Source of the DNA: Burkholderiales bacterium
GTDB lineage: Bacteria; Pseudomonadota; Gammaproteobacteria; Burkholderiales; SG8-39
Length of the DNA stretch: 61,081 nt
Assembly (NCBI GenBank): GCA_014860395.1
Contig: JACZJU010000177.1
Span: 1-61,081 of the forward strand
Reading direction: 5' to 3'
Position 1 is the stretch's first letter, and each line of letters starts with the position of its first letter. This document shows positions 35,843-44,102 of the stretch, in pieces. The translations under genes were made by a program, and so were the position numbers. The notes under the pieces are model-generated. The model saw only the letters and a program-made list of their open reading frames with translations. It ran no database searches and was not told where the DNA came from.

Positions 35843-36534
35843 TTCAACCCCCCTTCGCCCTGCAGCAGCGCCATGAGTATATTGATGCCGAGGGCAAGCG
35901 CCATCAGCACCATGCCCAGGGCGATGCCTTGCGCGAAATCGCCTTTGCTGGTCTCCAGCGCGATGGCAGTGGGCATGTTGCGCGTCAGGCCGGCGATATT
36001 GCCGCCGACCATGATGGCGCAGCCCACTTCGGAGACCACCCGGCCAAACGCGTTCACCACCGCGGCGGTAATGCCGAAGCGCACTTCCCACAGGATCGTA
36101 AGCCCCGCCCGGATGCGGCTCGCGCCCAGACTGCGCGCGGTTTCGTACACGCGCGGGTCGGCCCCCTGCACCGCAGACACGGTGAACACCACCAATATCG
36201 GAAAAGCGATCACCATGTAACCAATCACGATCGCCGACGGAGAAAACAACAGCTCGAACGAGCCCAGCGGTCCGCGCCGCGACAGCAGCAGGTAAATGAC
36301 CAACCCGACGACCACGGTAGGAAACGAAAGCAGCGCCTGCACCAGCACGACCATGGCGCGCTGGCCGGGGAAACGCCGCTTCGCCAGCAACAGGCCGAGC
36401 GCGATCGACGGCGGCGAGATCAGGGCGATTGCGGCGAGCGAAAGCCATAGCGACAACCAGATGATCTGCAGCAATTCCGGATCGCCCTGCAACAACAGGG
36501 CGAAAGCTTCGCGTGTGGGTTCCAGCAGGCCCAT
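35839..36534 (-). CDS. tupB: Tungstate ABC transporter permease TupB
   Basis: A 231-residue permease with five or six helices and the ABC coupling-loop motif ARSLGASRIRAGLTILWEVRFGI (E-A-A-x3-G pattern). TupB-like blocks include SFPTVVVGLVIYLLLSRRGPLG and GCAIMVGGNIAGLTRNMPTAIALETSKGDFAQGIALG. I prefer ATG 36534 because AGGA lies about six bases upstream; ATG 36549 is a possible longer start. It stands between tupA and tupC. Confidence 0.93.
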   Translation of the reverse strand: MGLLEPTREAFALLLQGDPELLQIIWLSLWLSLAAIALISPPSIALGLLLAKRRFPGQRAMVVLVQALLSFPTVVVGLVIYLLLSRRGPLGSFELLFSPSAIVIGYMVIAFPILVVFTVSAVQGADPRVYETARSLGASRIRAGLTILWEVRFGITAAVVNAFGRVVSEVGCAIMVGGNIAGLTRNMPTAIALETSKGDFAQGIALGMVLMALALGINILMALLQGEGGLK

Positions 36535-36597
36535 GGTGTTCCTGTGCATGGAGCGGGCGGCGCGCGCGATGCGCCGGCCGCCAAAGTGAATGCGGCG

Positions 36598-37410
36598 CTA
36601 TTTCTTGTAGTTGGGAAAAAACAACTGCGCGCCTTTGGGCCTGAACGCAGCAATGTCCTGCTGGCCTTCGGGCGAAGTGATCCATTCAATGAAATCCATC
36701 GCGCCGGCGTAGTTCACGCCGGGAAAGCGCTTCGGATTCACCGCGATCACGCCGTAGGGATTGTACATCTTCGGATCGCCTTCGACCATTATCTCCAGCC
36801 CTGTTCGGTCCTTGTAGGTGGCATAGGTGGCGCGGTCGGTGAGCGTATAGCCGCGCTTCTCCCCGGCGACGGTGAGCGTCTGCCCCATCCCCTGGCCGAT
36901 GGCGAAATAGGACGCGCCCTTGGGGTCGACGCCGGCCGTCTTCCAGTATCCCAACTCCATCTTGTTGGTCCCGGAATCGTCGCCGCGCGAAATGAATGCC
37001 GCACCGCTGTCTTTGATTTTCTTCATCGCGGCGATCACATCCTTCATGCCGCGCAGGTGTGCCGGATCGCTCTTCGGACCCACGAGGACGAAGTCGTTGT
37101 ACATCACGTCACGCCGGTTCACGCCGTATCCTTTGGCGACGAATTCATCCTCGGCCTTGCGCGCGTGCACCAGCACCACGTCGGCATCGCCGTTTTCGCC
37201 CAGCTTCAGCGCCGCGCCGGTGCCGACCGCGACCACGTGCACCTTGCAGCCGCATTTCGCTTCGTACTTCGGCAACAGCGCCTTGAGCAAGCCGGAATTG
37301 TCGGTGCTGGTGGTGGTCGCCATCTTGAGATCCCGCGCTGCTGCCGGGCTCATTGCCCCGAACGCGAATGCGGCGAATGCGAACAGCAGTACAAGAATCT
37401 TTCTTATCAT
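36598..37410 (-). CDS. tupA: Tungstate-binding periplasmic protein TupA
   Basis: A 270-residue binding protein with signal peptide 1-26 (cleavage after SPAAA). The diagnostic TTTSTDNSGLL, just after the mature start, forms the oxyanion pocket and distinguishes TupA from the smaller-pocket ModA. Further TupA blocks are VGTGAALKLGENGDADVVLVHARKAED, MYNDFVLVGP and ISRGDDSGTNKMEL. GGAG precedes ATG 37410. The promoter should be in the 140-base divergent gap shared with the ModE-like regulator gene. Confidence 0.95.
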   Translation of the reverse strand: MIRKILVLLFAFAAFAFGAMSPAAARDLKMATTTSTDNSGLLKALLPKYEAKCGCKVHVVAVGTGAALKLGENGDADVVLVHARKAEDEFVAKGYGVNRRDVMYNDFVLVGPKSDPAHLRGMKDVIAAMKKIKDSGAAFISRGDDSGTNKMELGYWKTAGVDPKGASYFAIGQGMGQTLTVAGEKRGYTLTDRATYATYKDRTGLEIMVEGDPKMYNPYGVIAVNPKRFPGVNYAGAMDFIEWITSPEGQQDIAAFRPKGAQLFFPNYKK

Positions 37411-37551
37411 GTTCAATCTCCTCGAATCAAAATGCCGGCTACCGCCGGAAACACAAAATCGGGGCGCGATCGAAATTTCCCCGGCTTTCTGGTAAGTTGT
37501 CAGGATAGTATTCGATTGCGGGTCACATCCAAATATGAACGGGACTGCATA

Positions 37552-38652
37552 ATGATTCGAGTCAAACTCCAATATGAGTGGCAACTTCAGCCCGGCGGCG
37601 GCCAGGCAGTGGAGCCGACTTTGTTTCGCGTGCTGTATGCCATCCACGCCGCAGGCTCGCTCGCCGGCGCGGCGAGGACGGTGAAGATGTCCTACCGCCA
37701 TGTGTGGGGCCTGGTCGGCAGATGGGAACGCATGTTCGGCAAGCCGCTGGTCAAGCTGAGCCGCGGCCGCGGCGCGGCGCTTACCGAATTCGGTCAGAAA
37801 TTGCTATGGGCCGAACAACTGGTGCAGGCGCGCCTCGCGCCGGAACTGGAAAGCGTGGGCCACGAAATCGAGCGCGCCCTGTCGCCGGTGATCGAAGCCG
37901 GCACCAACCGGCTGGTCGTCTGCGCCAGCCATGATCTTGCGCTCGCGCAGCTGCGCGACGCTCTGGCGCGCGGCGAGGGCCTGAAGCTGGATCTGCGCTT
38001 CCTCGGCAGCCTGGACAGCTTGGCTGCGCTGGCCAAGGGCCAATGCAGTATCGCGGGTTTTCACTTTGCCGAAGGCATGGAGCAGCCTGCGGCGGCGATG
38101 TTCCGCCGGTATCTTAAGCCGCGCCAGCACAAGCTGATCGGCCTGGCGACACGCACCCAGGGGCTGATGGTGGCCAAAGGCAATCCGAAGCGCATTCACG
38201 ACTTGAGCGATCTCACCAGAAGCGAAGTGCGCCTGATCAACCGCCAGCGTGATTCGGGCAGCCGCATCGAATTCGACGAACTGCTCTCCGGCGCAGGCAT
38301 CGACCCGGCTGCCATAGACGGCTATCACACCGAGGAATTCACCCATCTTGCAGTCGCGGCCACGGTCGCCGGCGGCATGGCCGACGCGGGCTACGGCATA
38401 CGCGCAGCGGCCGCCCACTACGGCCTCGAATTCATCCCGCTGTTGACCGAGCGCTACTACCTCGCCTGCCGCGGCAATTCCATGGACGAACCTCTGCTGG
38501 CACGGTTTATCGAACTCCTGCAGGGCGAGCAATTGCGCAAAATTCTATCTGCCATGCCGGGATACGGCACCGCCATCACCGGAAAGTTTTACGACGTCAG
38601 CGAAGCGCTGCCGGCGCGACATTCGTCGCCCGCACCAGTGCGTTCAAACTAG
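37552..38652 (+). CDS. ModE-type HTH regulator fused to a periplasmic-binding-like domain
   Basis: A 366-residue regulator. Residues about 20-90 form a ModE/LysR-type winged helix (LFRVLYAIHAAGSLAGAARTVKMSYRHVWGLVGRWERMFGKPLV), with the ModE-style R-H-x-W turn. Residues 130-345 are a binding-protein-like domain (MTQGLMVAKGNPKRIHDLSDL, LINRQRDSGSRIEFDELL, FTHLAVAATVAGGMADAGYGI) related to those in molybdopterin- or molybdate-linked regulators, and not the TOBE pair of E. coli ModE. It is divergent from tupA and followed after 10 bases by mop, so it probably senses tungstate, molybdate or the cofactor and controls both uptake systems. ATG 37552 is the first residue of the conserved part. Confidence 0.85.
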   Translation: MIRVKLQYEWQLQPGGGQAVEPTLFRVLYAIHAAGSLAGAARTVKMSYRHVWGLVGRWERMFGKPLVKLSRGRGAALTEFGQKLLWAEQLVQARLAPELESVGHEIERALSPVIEAGTNRLVVCASHDLALAQLRDALARGEGLKLDLRFLGSLDSLAALAKGQCSIAGFHFAEGMEQPAAAMFRRYLKPRQHKLIGLATRTQGLMVAKGNPKRIHDLSDLTRSEVRLINRQRDSGSRIEFDELLSGAGIDPAAIDGYHTEEFTHLAVAATVAGGMADAGYGIRAAAAHYGLEFIPLLTERYYLACRGNSMDEPLLARFIELLQGEQLRKILSAMPGYGTAITGKFYDVSEALPARHSSPAPVRSN

Positions 38653-38662
38653 GGAGAATGAG

Positions 38663-38872
38663 ATGAAGATCAGCGCGAGAAACACTATCAAGGGCACGGT
38701 CAGAAATGTCGTTCTCGGCCCGGTCAGCGCCGAAGTGACGCTGCGCGTCGCGCCCGGCATAGAAATCGTCTCCGTGATCAGCGCCACTTCGGCGAAAGCG
38801 CTCAAGCTTAAAAAGGGCAAGAAAGCCTACGCGATCGTCAAGGCGAGCAACGTGATGGTCGGCATCGACTGA
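38663..38872 (+). CDS. mop: Molbindin (Mop) single TOBE-domain protein
   Basis: A 69-residue single TOBE domain: MKISARNTIKGTVRNVVLGPVSAEVTL is the family signature, ending KKGKKAYAIVKASNVMVGID. Molbindins form hexamers that store or buffer molybdate and tungstate in the cytoplasm. It follows the ModE-like gene by ten bases and GGGAGA precedes its ATG. The regulator lacks its own TOBE domains, so this small protein may supply that function separately (inference). Confidence 0.95.
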   Translation: MKISARNTIKGTVRNVVLGPVSAEVTLRVAPGIEIVSVISATSAKALKLKKGKKAYAIVKASNVMVGID

Positions 38873-38920
38873 TCGTTTTCGGCAGCACCGCTCGCGCCAT
38901 TGGCAGCGCGGGCGCGACGT

Positions 38921-40075
38921 TCAGCCCGGCAGCGCCGGCGCCTGTGTGAGTCGCTCCGAGAGCAGTTCTGCCGGCGGCATCAGATGAATGCCCGACGCCA
39001 GCAGCGTCACCTTCACCTGATCACCCACGACAAGCTTGTTGCGGCGCGCGTGATGCGTCGCTATGCTCATCGCCAGCGGTACACTGGCAGGCGCGCCAAT
39101 GTCGAGCACGATACTGGTACTTTCGCCCAGCGGGACGCACTCGCGGATCAGCCCGCTTACCGGGTTCTCGGCTTCGCCGGCTGAAGGCCGGTCGCGGCGG
39201 TGCAGGATCACACATTCGGGCGGAATCATCCACGCCACCTTGTCGCCGACGCCGAACGCGGGCGCGTAAGCCGCCTCCAGCGTGTAATCGGACCAGGTGA
39301 GCAGGGTCTTGCCCTCGTCCGGACGCTGCGAGAGGACGCTGCCCTCGAACAGATTGTTCTGATCGAGCAGCCGCGCCACCTGCGCCGTGGCCGGCCGCGC
39401 CATCACCTGCGCCGACGGTCCTTCCTGCAGCGTTTCCCCGTGCGACAAAATCACCATGCGATCGGCGAGCACGCGCGCCTCGTCCAGATCGTGCGTGACC
39501 AGGATGATGGGCACGCGGATGCGCGAGCGCAGCTGGGCCAGTTCGCGCTGCAGGCGCCGGCGGGTGACGCGATCGACCGCGGAAAACGGCTCGTCCAGCA
39601 GCAGCACCGCCGGATCGCGCGCCAGCGCCCGCGCCAGCGCGACACGCTGCTGCTGCCCGCCGGAGAGCTGGCGCGGATGGCGCTCTTCGAGACCAGACAG
39701 GTGCACCAATTGCAGCAGTTCGCGCGCCCTGCCCGCGCGCTCGCCCGCGGCGACATGGGTCATCGCCGCCATCACGTTCTTGTGCGCGCTCAGATGCGGG
39801 AACAGCGCGTAATGCTGAAACACGATGCCGACCGAGCGCTGCTGTGGCGCGAGGTCTATGCCTCGTGCGGTGTCGAGCCAGACGTCCCCGGCGCAGCTCA
39901 CCACGCCCTCGCCCGGATGGGCCAGGCCGGCAATGCAGCGCAGGATTGTGGACTTGCCGCTGCCTGAAGGGCCTACCAGCGCGACCAGTTCGCCGCGGCC
40001 GCAATGGAACCGCGCCGCCAACGGAATCGGCGCCGCCTGGCGCAGGCTGACTTCCAGTCCCGCGGGGTCAGCCAC
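38921..40075 (-). CDS. modC: Molybdate ABC transporter ATP-binding protein ModC
   Basis: A 384-residue ABC ATPase with Walker A GPSGSGKST, Q-loop QHYALFP, signature LSGGQQQR, Walker B VLLLDEPFSAVD and H-loop VTHD. The last 130 residues hold TOBE-like domains (VSGLIRECVPLGESTSIVLDI and KLVVGDQVKVTL), which in ModC allow control by molybdate. The start is GTG 40075, overlapping the modB stop by eight bases. It converges with mop. Confidence 0.93.
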   Translation of the reverse strand: MADPAGLEVSLRQAAPIPLAARFHCGRGELVALVGPSGSGKSTILRCIAGLAHPGEGVVSCAGDVWLDTARGIDLAPQQRSVGIVFQHYALFPHLSAHKNVMAAMTHVAAGERAGRARELLQLVHLSGLEERHPRQLSGGQQQRVALARALARDPAVLLLDEPFSAVDRVTRRRLQRELAQLRSRIRVPIILVTHDLDEARVLADRMVILSHGETLQEGPSAQVMARPATAQVARLLDQNNLFEGSVLSQRPDEGKTLLTWSDYTLEAAYAPAFGVGDKVAWMIPPECVILHRRDRPSAGEAENPVSGLIRECVPLGESTSIVLDIGAPASVPLAMSIATHHARRNKLVVGDQVKVTLLASGIHLMPPAELLSERLTQAPALPG

Positions 40076-40736
40076 GCCGCCGTCCGATGCGGTTCGCAAG
40101 CATGTACACCGCGCCGATCGCCAACAGCGAGAACGCGAGCAGCAGGCTGGACATGGTCGCGGCGCCGTGCTCGTCGAACGCCTGCACCCGGTCGTAGATG
40201 GCAATCGCGATGGTCTGCGTCTCGCCCGGGATATTGCCTCCCATCATGAGGACCACGCCGAACTCCCCCATGGTGTGCGCAAAGGTGAGGACCAGCGCCG
40301 AAACGATGCCCGGCCAGGCGAGCGGCAACTCGATCATCAGGAAGGTGCGCCAGTGCGACATGCCGCTGCACCAGGCTGCTTCGCGCACTTCATCCGGAAT
40401 GGACTGAAACGCACGCTGCATCGGCTGCACCGCGAACGGAATGTTGAACACGATCGAAGCCAGCAGCAGGCCTTCGAAGCTGAACGCTAGCGGCCGGCCG
40501 AACGCACTGTGCCAGGCCTGGCCGATGGGCGTGGCGCCGCCGAAGGCCGACAGCAGGTAATAGCCGAGCACCGTCGGCGGCAGCACCAGCGGCAAAGCCA
40601 CCAGGGCTTCCACCCATGCGCGGCCGGGGAATTCGCGCCAGGCGATCTGCCGCGCCACGAGTATGCCCAACGGCAACAGCCAGACCACGGTCCAGGCCGA
40701 GAGCTTGAGCGACAATAGCAGCGCTGGCCAGTTCAC
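40068..40736 (-). CDS. modB: Molybdate ABC transporter permease ModB
   Basis: A 222-residue permease with five to six helices. ModB blocks are LPLVLPPTVLGYYLL, the coupling loop EVREAAWCSGMSHWRTFLMIELPLAWPGI and FAHTMGEFGVVLMMGGNIPGETQTIAIAIYD. GTG 40736 is used as the start, six bases after the modA stop. It pairs with ModC, whose gene overlaps its end. Confidence 0.95.
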   Translation of the reverse strand: MNWPALLLSLKLSAWTVVWLLPLGILVARQIAWREFPGRAWVEALVALPLVLPPTVLGYYLLSAFGGATPIGQAWHSAFGRPLAFSFEGLLLASIVFNIPFAVQPMQRAFQSIPDEVREAAWCSGMSHWRTFLMIELPLAWPGIVSALVLTFAHTMGEFGVVLMMGGNIPGETQTIAIAIYDRVQAFDEHGAATMSSLLLAFSLLAIGAVYMLANRIGRRRG

Positions 40737-40742
40737 GCGGAA

Positions 40743-41441
40743 CTAATCTCCGGCCGGCACGGCGAAGCCGTGTTTCTCGAACACGGTCCGCGCGGGCGGC
40801 GACTGCGCATAGGCGTAGAACAGTCGTGCCGTCTCTCCCGCCCCTTTTAGCAGCACCATGCGCTGGCGCAACGGATCGTGCCAGTCGGCGGGAAGCAGAG
40901 CATACTTTCCCGCTTGCGCCATCCGCGCCGAAAGGACGAGCGAATAGGCGACAAGGCCCGCCTCGACGGAACCCGAGGCCGCGAACTGCGCCGCCTGCGA
41001 AATGTTCTCGCCCATGACCAGATGACCCTGCGCCTTTTGCCACAAGCCCTTCTTCACCAGCACCTCGCGCGCGGCGCGGCCATAGGGCGCGTGCTCCGGA
41101 TTGGCGATGGCGATTTTTTTCAGCCGGCCATCGGCGAGCGCGGCGGCGAAATCCTCCAAACGTGCATCTGCTTTCACCGGCGATCCGCGCGGCACGAACA
41201 GCGCGAGCCGCCCGACCGCATAAAGCGCGCCGCCGTCAACAGTGAGCCCGCGTTCGCTCAGTTCGCGCGCATAGGCCTCGTCGGCGGAGAAGAACAGTTC
41301 GAACGGCGCCCCCTGGGTGATCTGCCGCACGAAGTTTCCGGATGATCCGAACGTCAATTTGACTGAGCGGCCGCTGGCACGCTCGAATCCAGCGACGACC
41401 TCGGTGAGCGCATATTGCAGATCGGAGGCCGCGGCGATCAC
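40743..41441 (-). CDS. modA: Molybdate-binding periplasmic protein ModA, start problem
   Basis: The 232 residues from GTG 41441 cover the mature ModA protein: AAASDLQYALTEVV, FGSSGNFVRQITQGAPFELFFSAD, and later FYAYAQSPPARTVFEKHGF. Directly upstream and in frame the DNA encodes a good signal peptide (ARFVLIPLAALLATAQIV-type core), but that frame has no ATG, GTG or TTG before an in-frame TGA at 41541-41543. An ATG at 41541 lies in the neighbouring frame. Removing one C from the run around 41522-41523 would join it to the signal peptide. The gene is therefore either frameshifted (real or sequencing error) or uses an unusual start such as ATT. Confidence 0.85.
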   Translation of the reverse strand: MIAAASDLQYALTEVVAGFERASGRSVKLTFGSSGNFVRQITQGAPFELFFSADEAYARELSERGLTVDGGALYAVGRLALFVPRGSPVKADARLEDFAAALADGRLKKIAIANPEHAPYGRAAREVLVKKGLWQKAQGHLVMGENISQAAQFAASGSVEAGLVAYSLVLSARMAQAGKYALLPADWHDPLRQRMVLLKGAGETARLFYAYAQSPPARTVFEKHGFAVPAGD

Positions 41442-41558
41442 CGGGACCGAAGCAGCCGGGACAATCTGCGCCGTCGCGAGCAGTGCAGCAAGCGGAATCA
41501 GGACGAATCTTGCGAGCGCGCGGAAAATCTGCCACCTCCATCAACAAACCCTGCGCCA

Positions 41559-41577
41559 CGGATATATTCAAATAGCG
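41559..41577. promoter_or_regulatory. Possible degenerate ModE-type operator upstream of modA
   Basis: Read on the minus strand the site is CGCTATTTGAATATATCCG. The CG ends and the inner TAT/ATAT half-sites recall the ModE palindrome, but the spacing is shorter than in E. coli. It lies 15-35 bases upstream of the probable modA start. Weak evidence. Confidence 0.3.
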
Positions 41578-41703
41578 CAGCCGATTCTAGTCGAGCGCAT
41601 GCGATCAGGCAACGAAAAGCCCGCCGCGTGCCGCGCAGCCGCTTGCGCGGGGACCCGATTGGTTTAGACTTCTCTGCTTTGACAACTTGGAAGGAGTGAG
41701 AAA

Positions 41704-41991
41704 ATGGCAGCCTACCTAGTGGTCGACATCGACGTGACCAATCCGACGCAGTTCGAGGAATACAAGAAGCTTGCGCCCGCCGCGATCGCCAAGTACGGCG
41801 GGCGCTACATGATACGCGGCGGCGCCTACGAGGTGCTGGAAGGAAACTGGAAACCGCAACGGTTGACCGTCGTGGAGTTCGATTCGATGGAGAAAGCCAA
41901 GGCCTTCTATAGCTCGCCGGAATATCAGGTGGCGATCAAGGCGCGCGCCGGGGCGGCGAACTTCAAGGCGCTGCTGGTGCAGGGAATGTAA
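41704..41991 (+). CDS. DUF1330 family protein
   Basis: A 95-residue dimeric-alpha-beta-barrel protein typical of DUF1330: AAYLVVDIDVTNPTQFEEYKKLAPAAIAKYGGRYMIRGG, then LEGNWKPQRLTVVEFDSMEKAKAFYSSPEYQ. The function of the family is unknown. GGAG (AAGGAGTGAGAAA) precedes ATG 41704. It stands alone between convergent and divergent neighbours and shows no link to the molybdate genes. Confidence 0.9.
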   Translation: MAAYLVVDIDVTNPTQFEEYKKLAPAAIAKYGGRYMIRGGAYEVLEGNWKPQRLTVVEFDSMEKAKAFYSSPEYQVAIKARAGAANFKALLVQGM

Positions 41992-42022
41992 GCACCCGGA
42001 ATGCCGACGGCAACGCACCGGC

Positions 42023-42409
42023 TCAGTGATCCGGCAATTCTACCGTCTTGAATTCGCCCGGCAGCACCACTTCGAGCAGTTCCACATCGTCCGAATGCCC
42101 CAGCTCCCGGTGCTTGATGCCCGGGGGCTGGTAGGCGCAGGAACCGGCTTCGAGCAGCACCTCGCCCACGCCTTCGTAGTCGAATTTGATCCAGCCCTTC
42201 AGGATATAAACCAGCTGGAATTCGGTCTCGTGCCAGTGCGACCTGGCGATGAATTCTCCGCCCGGACGCGCGCGGATCACGTGGGCCACCGCCCCGCCGC
42301 CGGTAGCGTCCTTGACGCCGAGGTCGCGGTACTCGAAAAAAGCACGCAAGCCGTCGGCCCTGAATTCGCTGTCTTTCAGGTGGCTGACGCTGAATTTCCG
42401 TTCGGACAT
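42023..42409 (-). CDS. Small cupin-domain protein
   Basis: A 128-residue single cupin. The first motif is the HWHETEFQLVYILKG region (H-x-H-x(3)E...G) and the second is PPGIKHRELGHSDDVELLEV, giving two histidines, one glutamate and one further histidine as a probable metal site. An N-terminal extension with FFEYRDLGVKDATGG is shared by many proteobacterial cupins of unknown function. GGGGAG precedes the ATG. No nearby enzyme suggests a substrate. Confidence 0.85.
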   Translation of the reverse strand: MSERKFSVSHLKDSEFRADGLRAFFEYRDLGVKDATGGGAVAHVIRARPGGEFIARSHWHETEFQLVYILKGWIKFDYEGVGEVLLEAGSCAYQPPGIKHRELGHSDDVELLEVVLPGEFKTVELPDH

Positions 42410-42444
42410 TTGTCTCCCCTCTCCCGCGCGAGTTTCCGCTAAAC

Positions 42445-42471
42445 AAAAAGGGCGCCGGAGCGCCCCTTTTG
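42445..42471 (-). terminator. Rho-independent terminator of the formate dehydrogenase operon
   Basis: On the minus strand, AAAAGGGGCGC, a CCGG-type loop and GCGCCCTTTTTG form a GC stem with a T-run, placed 17 bases after the last gene of the operon. Confidence 0.85.
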
Positions 42472-42487
42472 CGCATAACCATCCTAA

Positions 42488-42769
42488 CTATTTTTTCATT
42501 GCCGGTTTGCCGCTCATGGCGTGGCTTTTCTTGTAGTTCTCGACCGCCCGGTCTTGAGCCTTCGACAGCAGCTCCGCCGCTCTTTGTTTTGCGGCCTCGG
42601 CTTTCCTCATGGCTTCCTGTTTTTCGGCTTCGGCGTTCTTGGCTTTCTCTACCTCATCGTTGGCCTTGCCCGGGTCATCCGGCGGCGCAACGGGAGTCTT
42701 TGCCTGCACCAGGCCTGCACTCAGAACAAAGCCCATCACCCCGGCCACAAGCAATTTTCGGATCTTCAT
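42488..42769 (-). CDS. Small exported helical protein of the formate dehydrogenase operon
   Basis: A 93-residue protein I do not recognise. Residues 1-23 are a signal peptide (cleavage after VQA). The rest is very rich in Lys, Glu and Ala (KANDEVEKAKNAEAEKQEA and on), forming one long charged helix, probably a coiled coil. It is the last gene of the operon, ten bases after the gamma subunit gene and before the terminator. A periplasmic assembly or stabilising role is possible but only inferred from position. Confidence 0.7.
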   Translation of the reverse strand: MKIRKLLVAGVMGFVLSAGLVQAKTPVAPPDDPGKANDEVEKAKNAEAEKQEAMRKAEAAKQRAAELLSKAQDRAVENYKKSHAMSGKPAMKK

Positions 42770-42779
42770 TTCAGCCTCC

Positions 42780-43826
42780 TCAATGTTGGGTCTGCGGCGG
42801 CGCGCTGGCAGCGACCGCAGCGTCGGATTCACCCGAAGGCGGCGCCCGCCTGCCGGCCTTGACGTCTTCGTACCAGTATTGCGCATGCTCGCGCGCCCAG
42901 GTTTCGTCGACGTAGCCGTTGCGCATCGCCTCGTAGGCGCCGGTGGTTCCGATGGTGCCCAAATAGATGTGCGTCAGCGACCAGGCTATGAACCAGACGC
43001 CGGAGACGACATGAACGATGTTGGCGATCATCATCACCGAGCGCGACTGGTCGAAATTGGGGAAGTCCATCACCAGCCCGCTCGCGCCGGAGATCGTGCC
43101 CAAGCCGATCACGCCGCCCCAGAACCAGAGCTTCTCCCCGGCGTTGAACCGGCCGCAAGGCACGACTTCGTCGCCGATCACGCCGCCACCCTTGGCCAGC
43201 CAGGTGATGTCGTAGGCACGCGGAAGATTGTCGCGGATGAACTTGATCACAAACACGACGATGCTGAACAGGAAGATCGGGCCGACGAAGTTATGCAGGT
43301 TCTTGCCCAGCTCCGCCAGCCAGCTAAACAGCGTGTGTCCGATGATCGGCAGCAGCAGGTGTTTTCCGAACAGCATGGTGAGACCGGTAATGGCGAGGAT
43401 GCAAAAGCTGATCGCCATGCTCCAGTGGGCGATGCGCTCGAACGCGGAAAAGCGCTCGATCATTTTGCCCGTGGGCGGGCTGTGCAGCCCGAGGGGTCCG
43501 CGCACCATGTAGAACGCACCCATCGCGATCAGCACCAGCACCACCAGCCAGCCCCCGTACCGGGTTATCGGTCCGTTGCGCAGTTGGCGCCAGGTCTCGC
43601 CCTCGCTCTGGATCAGGACGCCGGTTTCGCGCCCCTGCACCGACGTGTACCCGGCGACGCCCGAGCGCGCCGCGCGCCAGGTCGGTGCGTTGTTGCCCGG
43701 CTGCACCTGCTGGCGCTGTGCCTGGGTTTCCTGCGCCTGCTGGGCCCAGGCCGCCCCACCGAACAGCGGCAACAGCAGCAACAGCGCCAGGAAGAAATGC
43801 CGCATGCCTGAATTGATGGCTCGCAT
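42780..43826 (-). CDS. Formate dehydrogenase gamma subunit (cytochrome b556)
   Basis: A 348-residue membrane protein. It has a signal peptide (1-28), a periplasmic N-terminal region of about 60 residues, then four transmembrane helices. Blocks such as RFSAFERIAHWSMAISFCILAITGL, GKNLHNFVGPIFLFSIVVFVIKF and IVHVVSGVWFIAWSLTHIYLGTIGTTGAYEAMRNGYVDETWAREH carry the histidines that bind the two b hemes and are typical of FdnI/FdoI-like subunits. It passes electrons from the FeS subunit to quinone. A strong AAGGAGG site precedes ATG 43826. The extra N-terminal region is usual for proteobacterial non-enteric forms. Confidence 0.92.
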   Translation of the reverse strand: MRAINSGMRHFFLALLLLLPLFGGAAWAQQAQETQAQRQQVQPGNNAPTWRAARSGVAGYTSVQGRETGVLIQSEGETWRQLRNGPITRYGGWLVVLVLIAMGAFYMVRGPLGLHSPPTGKMIERFSAFERIAHWSMAISFCILAITGLTMLFGKHLLLPIIGHTLFSWLAELGKNLHNFVGPIFLFSIVVFVIKFIRDNLPRAYDITWLAKGGGVIGDEVVPCGRFNAGEKLWFWGGVIGLGTISGASGLVMDFPNFDQSRSVMMIANIVHVVSGVWFIAWSLTHIYLGTIGTTGAYEAMRNGYVDETWAREHAQYWYEDVKAGRRAPPSGESDAAVAASAPPQTQH

Positions 43827-43838
43827 GATTCCTCCTTG

Positions 43839-44102
43839 TCAGTTGCCAATGCGCACGTATTCGTTCTGGCTCTGGCTGCGCGTCCTCAACGCGTCCTCCC
43901 AGCTACTCTTGTCGCCCTTGGTCCACTTCGAAGTGGTGTAAAGGCTGGCCGCCGGATCGTCGTCCCAGGGCTTGGTGTCGGGCTTGCCCTGGTACTTGCC
44001 TTGCTGGTACATGACCACCTGGTCTTTTTCGCCGCAGCCGGCCAGACCAGCCGTGATGGCCAGAGCAGCCGCGGCAATTACGAGTTTGCGTGCGCTGATC
44101 AT
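43839..44102 (-). CDS. Small lipoprotein of the formate dehydrogenase operon
   Basis: An 87-residue lipoprotein: signal peptide with lipobox LAGC (cysteine at 23), then a short, polar, Tyr/Trp/Lys-rich mature part (MYQQGKYQGKPDTKPWDDDPAASLY). The ATG overlaps the beta-subunit stop by four bases (ATGA), and the gamma subunit follows after 12 bases, so it is made with the enzyme. Similar small lipoproteins occur in cytochrome-b-type formate dehydrogenase operons; their role is not known. Confidence 0.8.
   Translation of the reverse strand: MISARKLVIAAAALAITAGLAGCGEKDQVVMYQQGKYQGKPDTKPWDDDPAASLYTTSKWTKGDKSSWEDALRTRSQSQNEYVRIGN

Noticed and set aside
36544..37551. N-terminal extension of the ModE-like gene reading through the tup genes
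   Set aside because: The frame is open by chance on the strand opposite tupA; homology starts at 37552.
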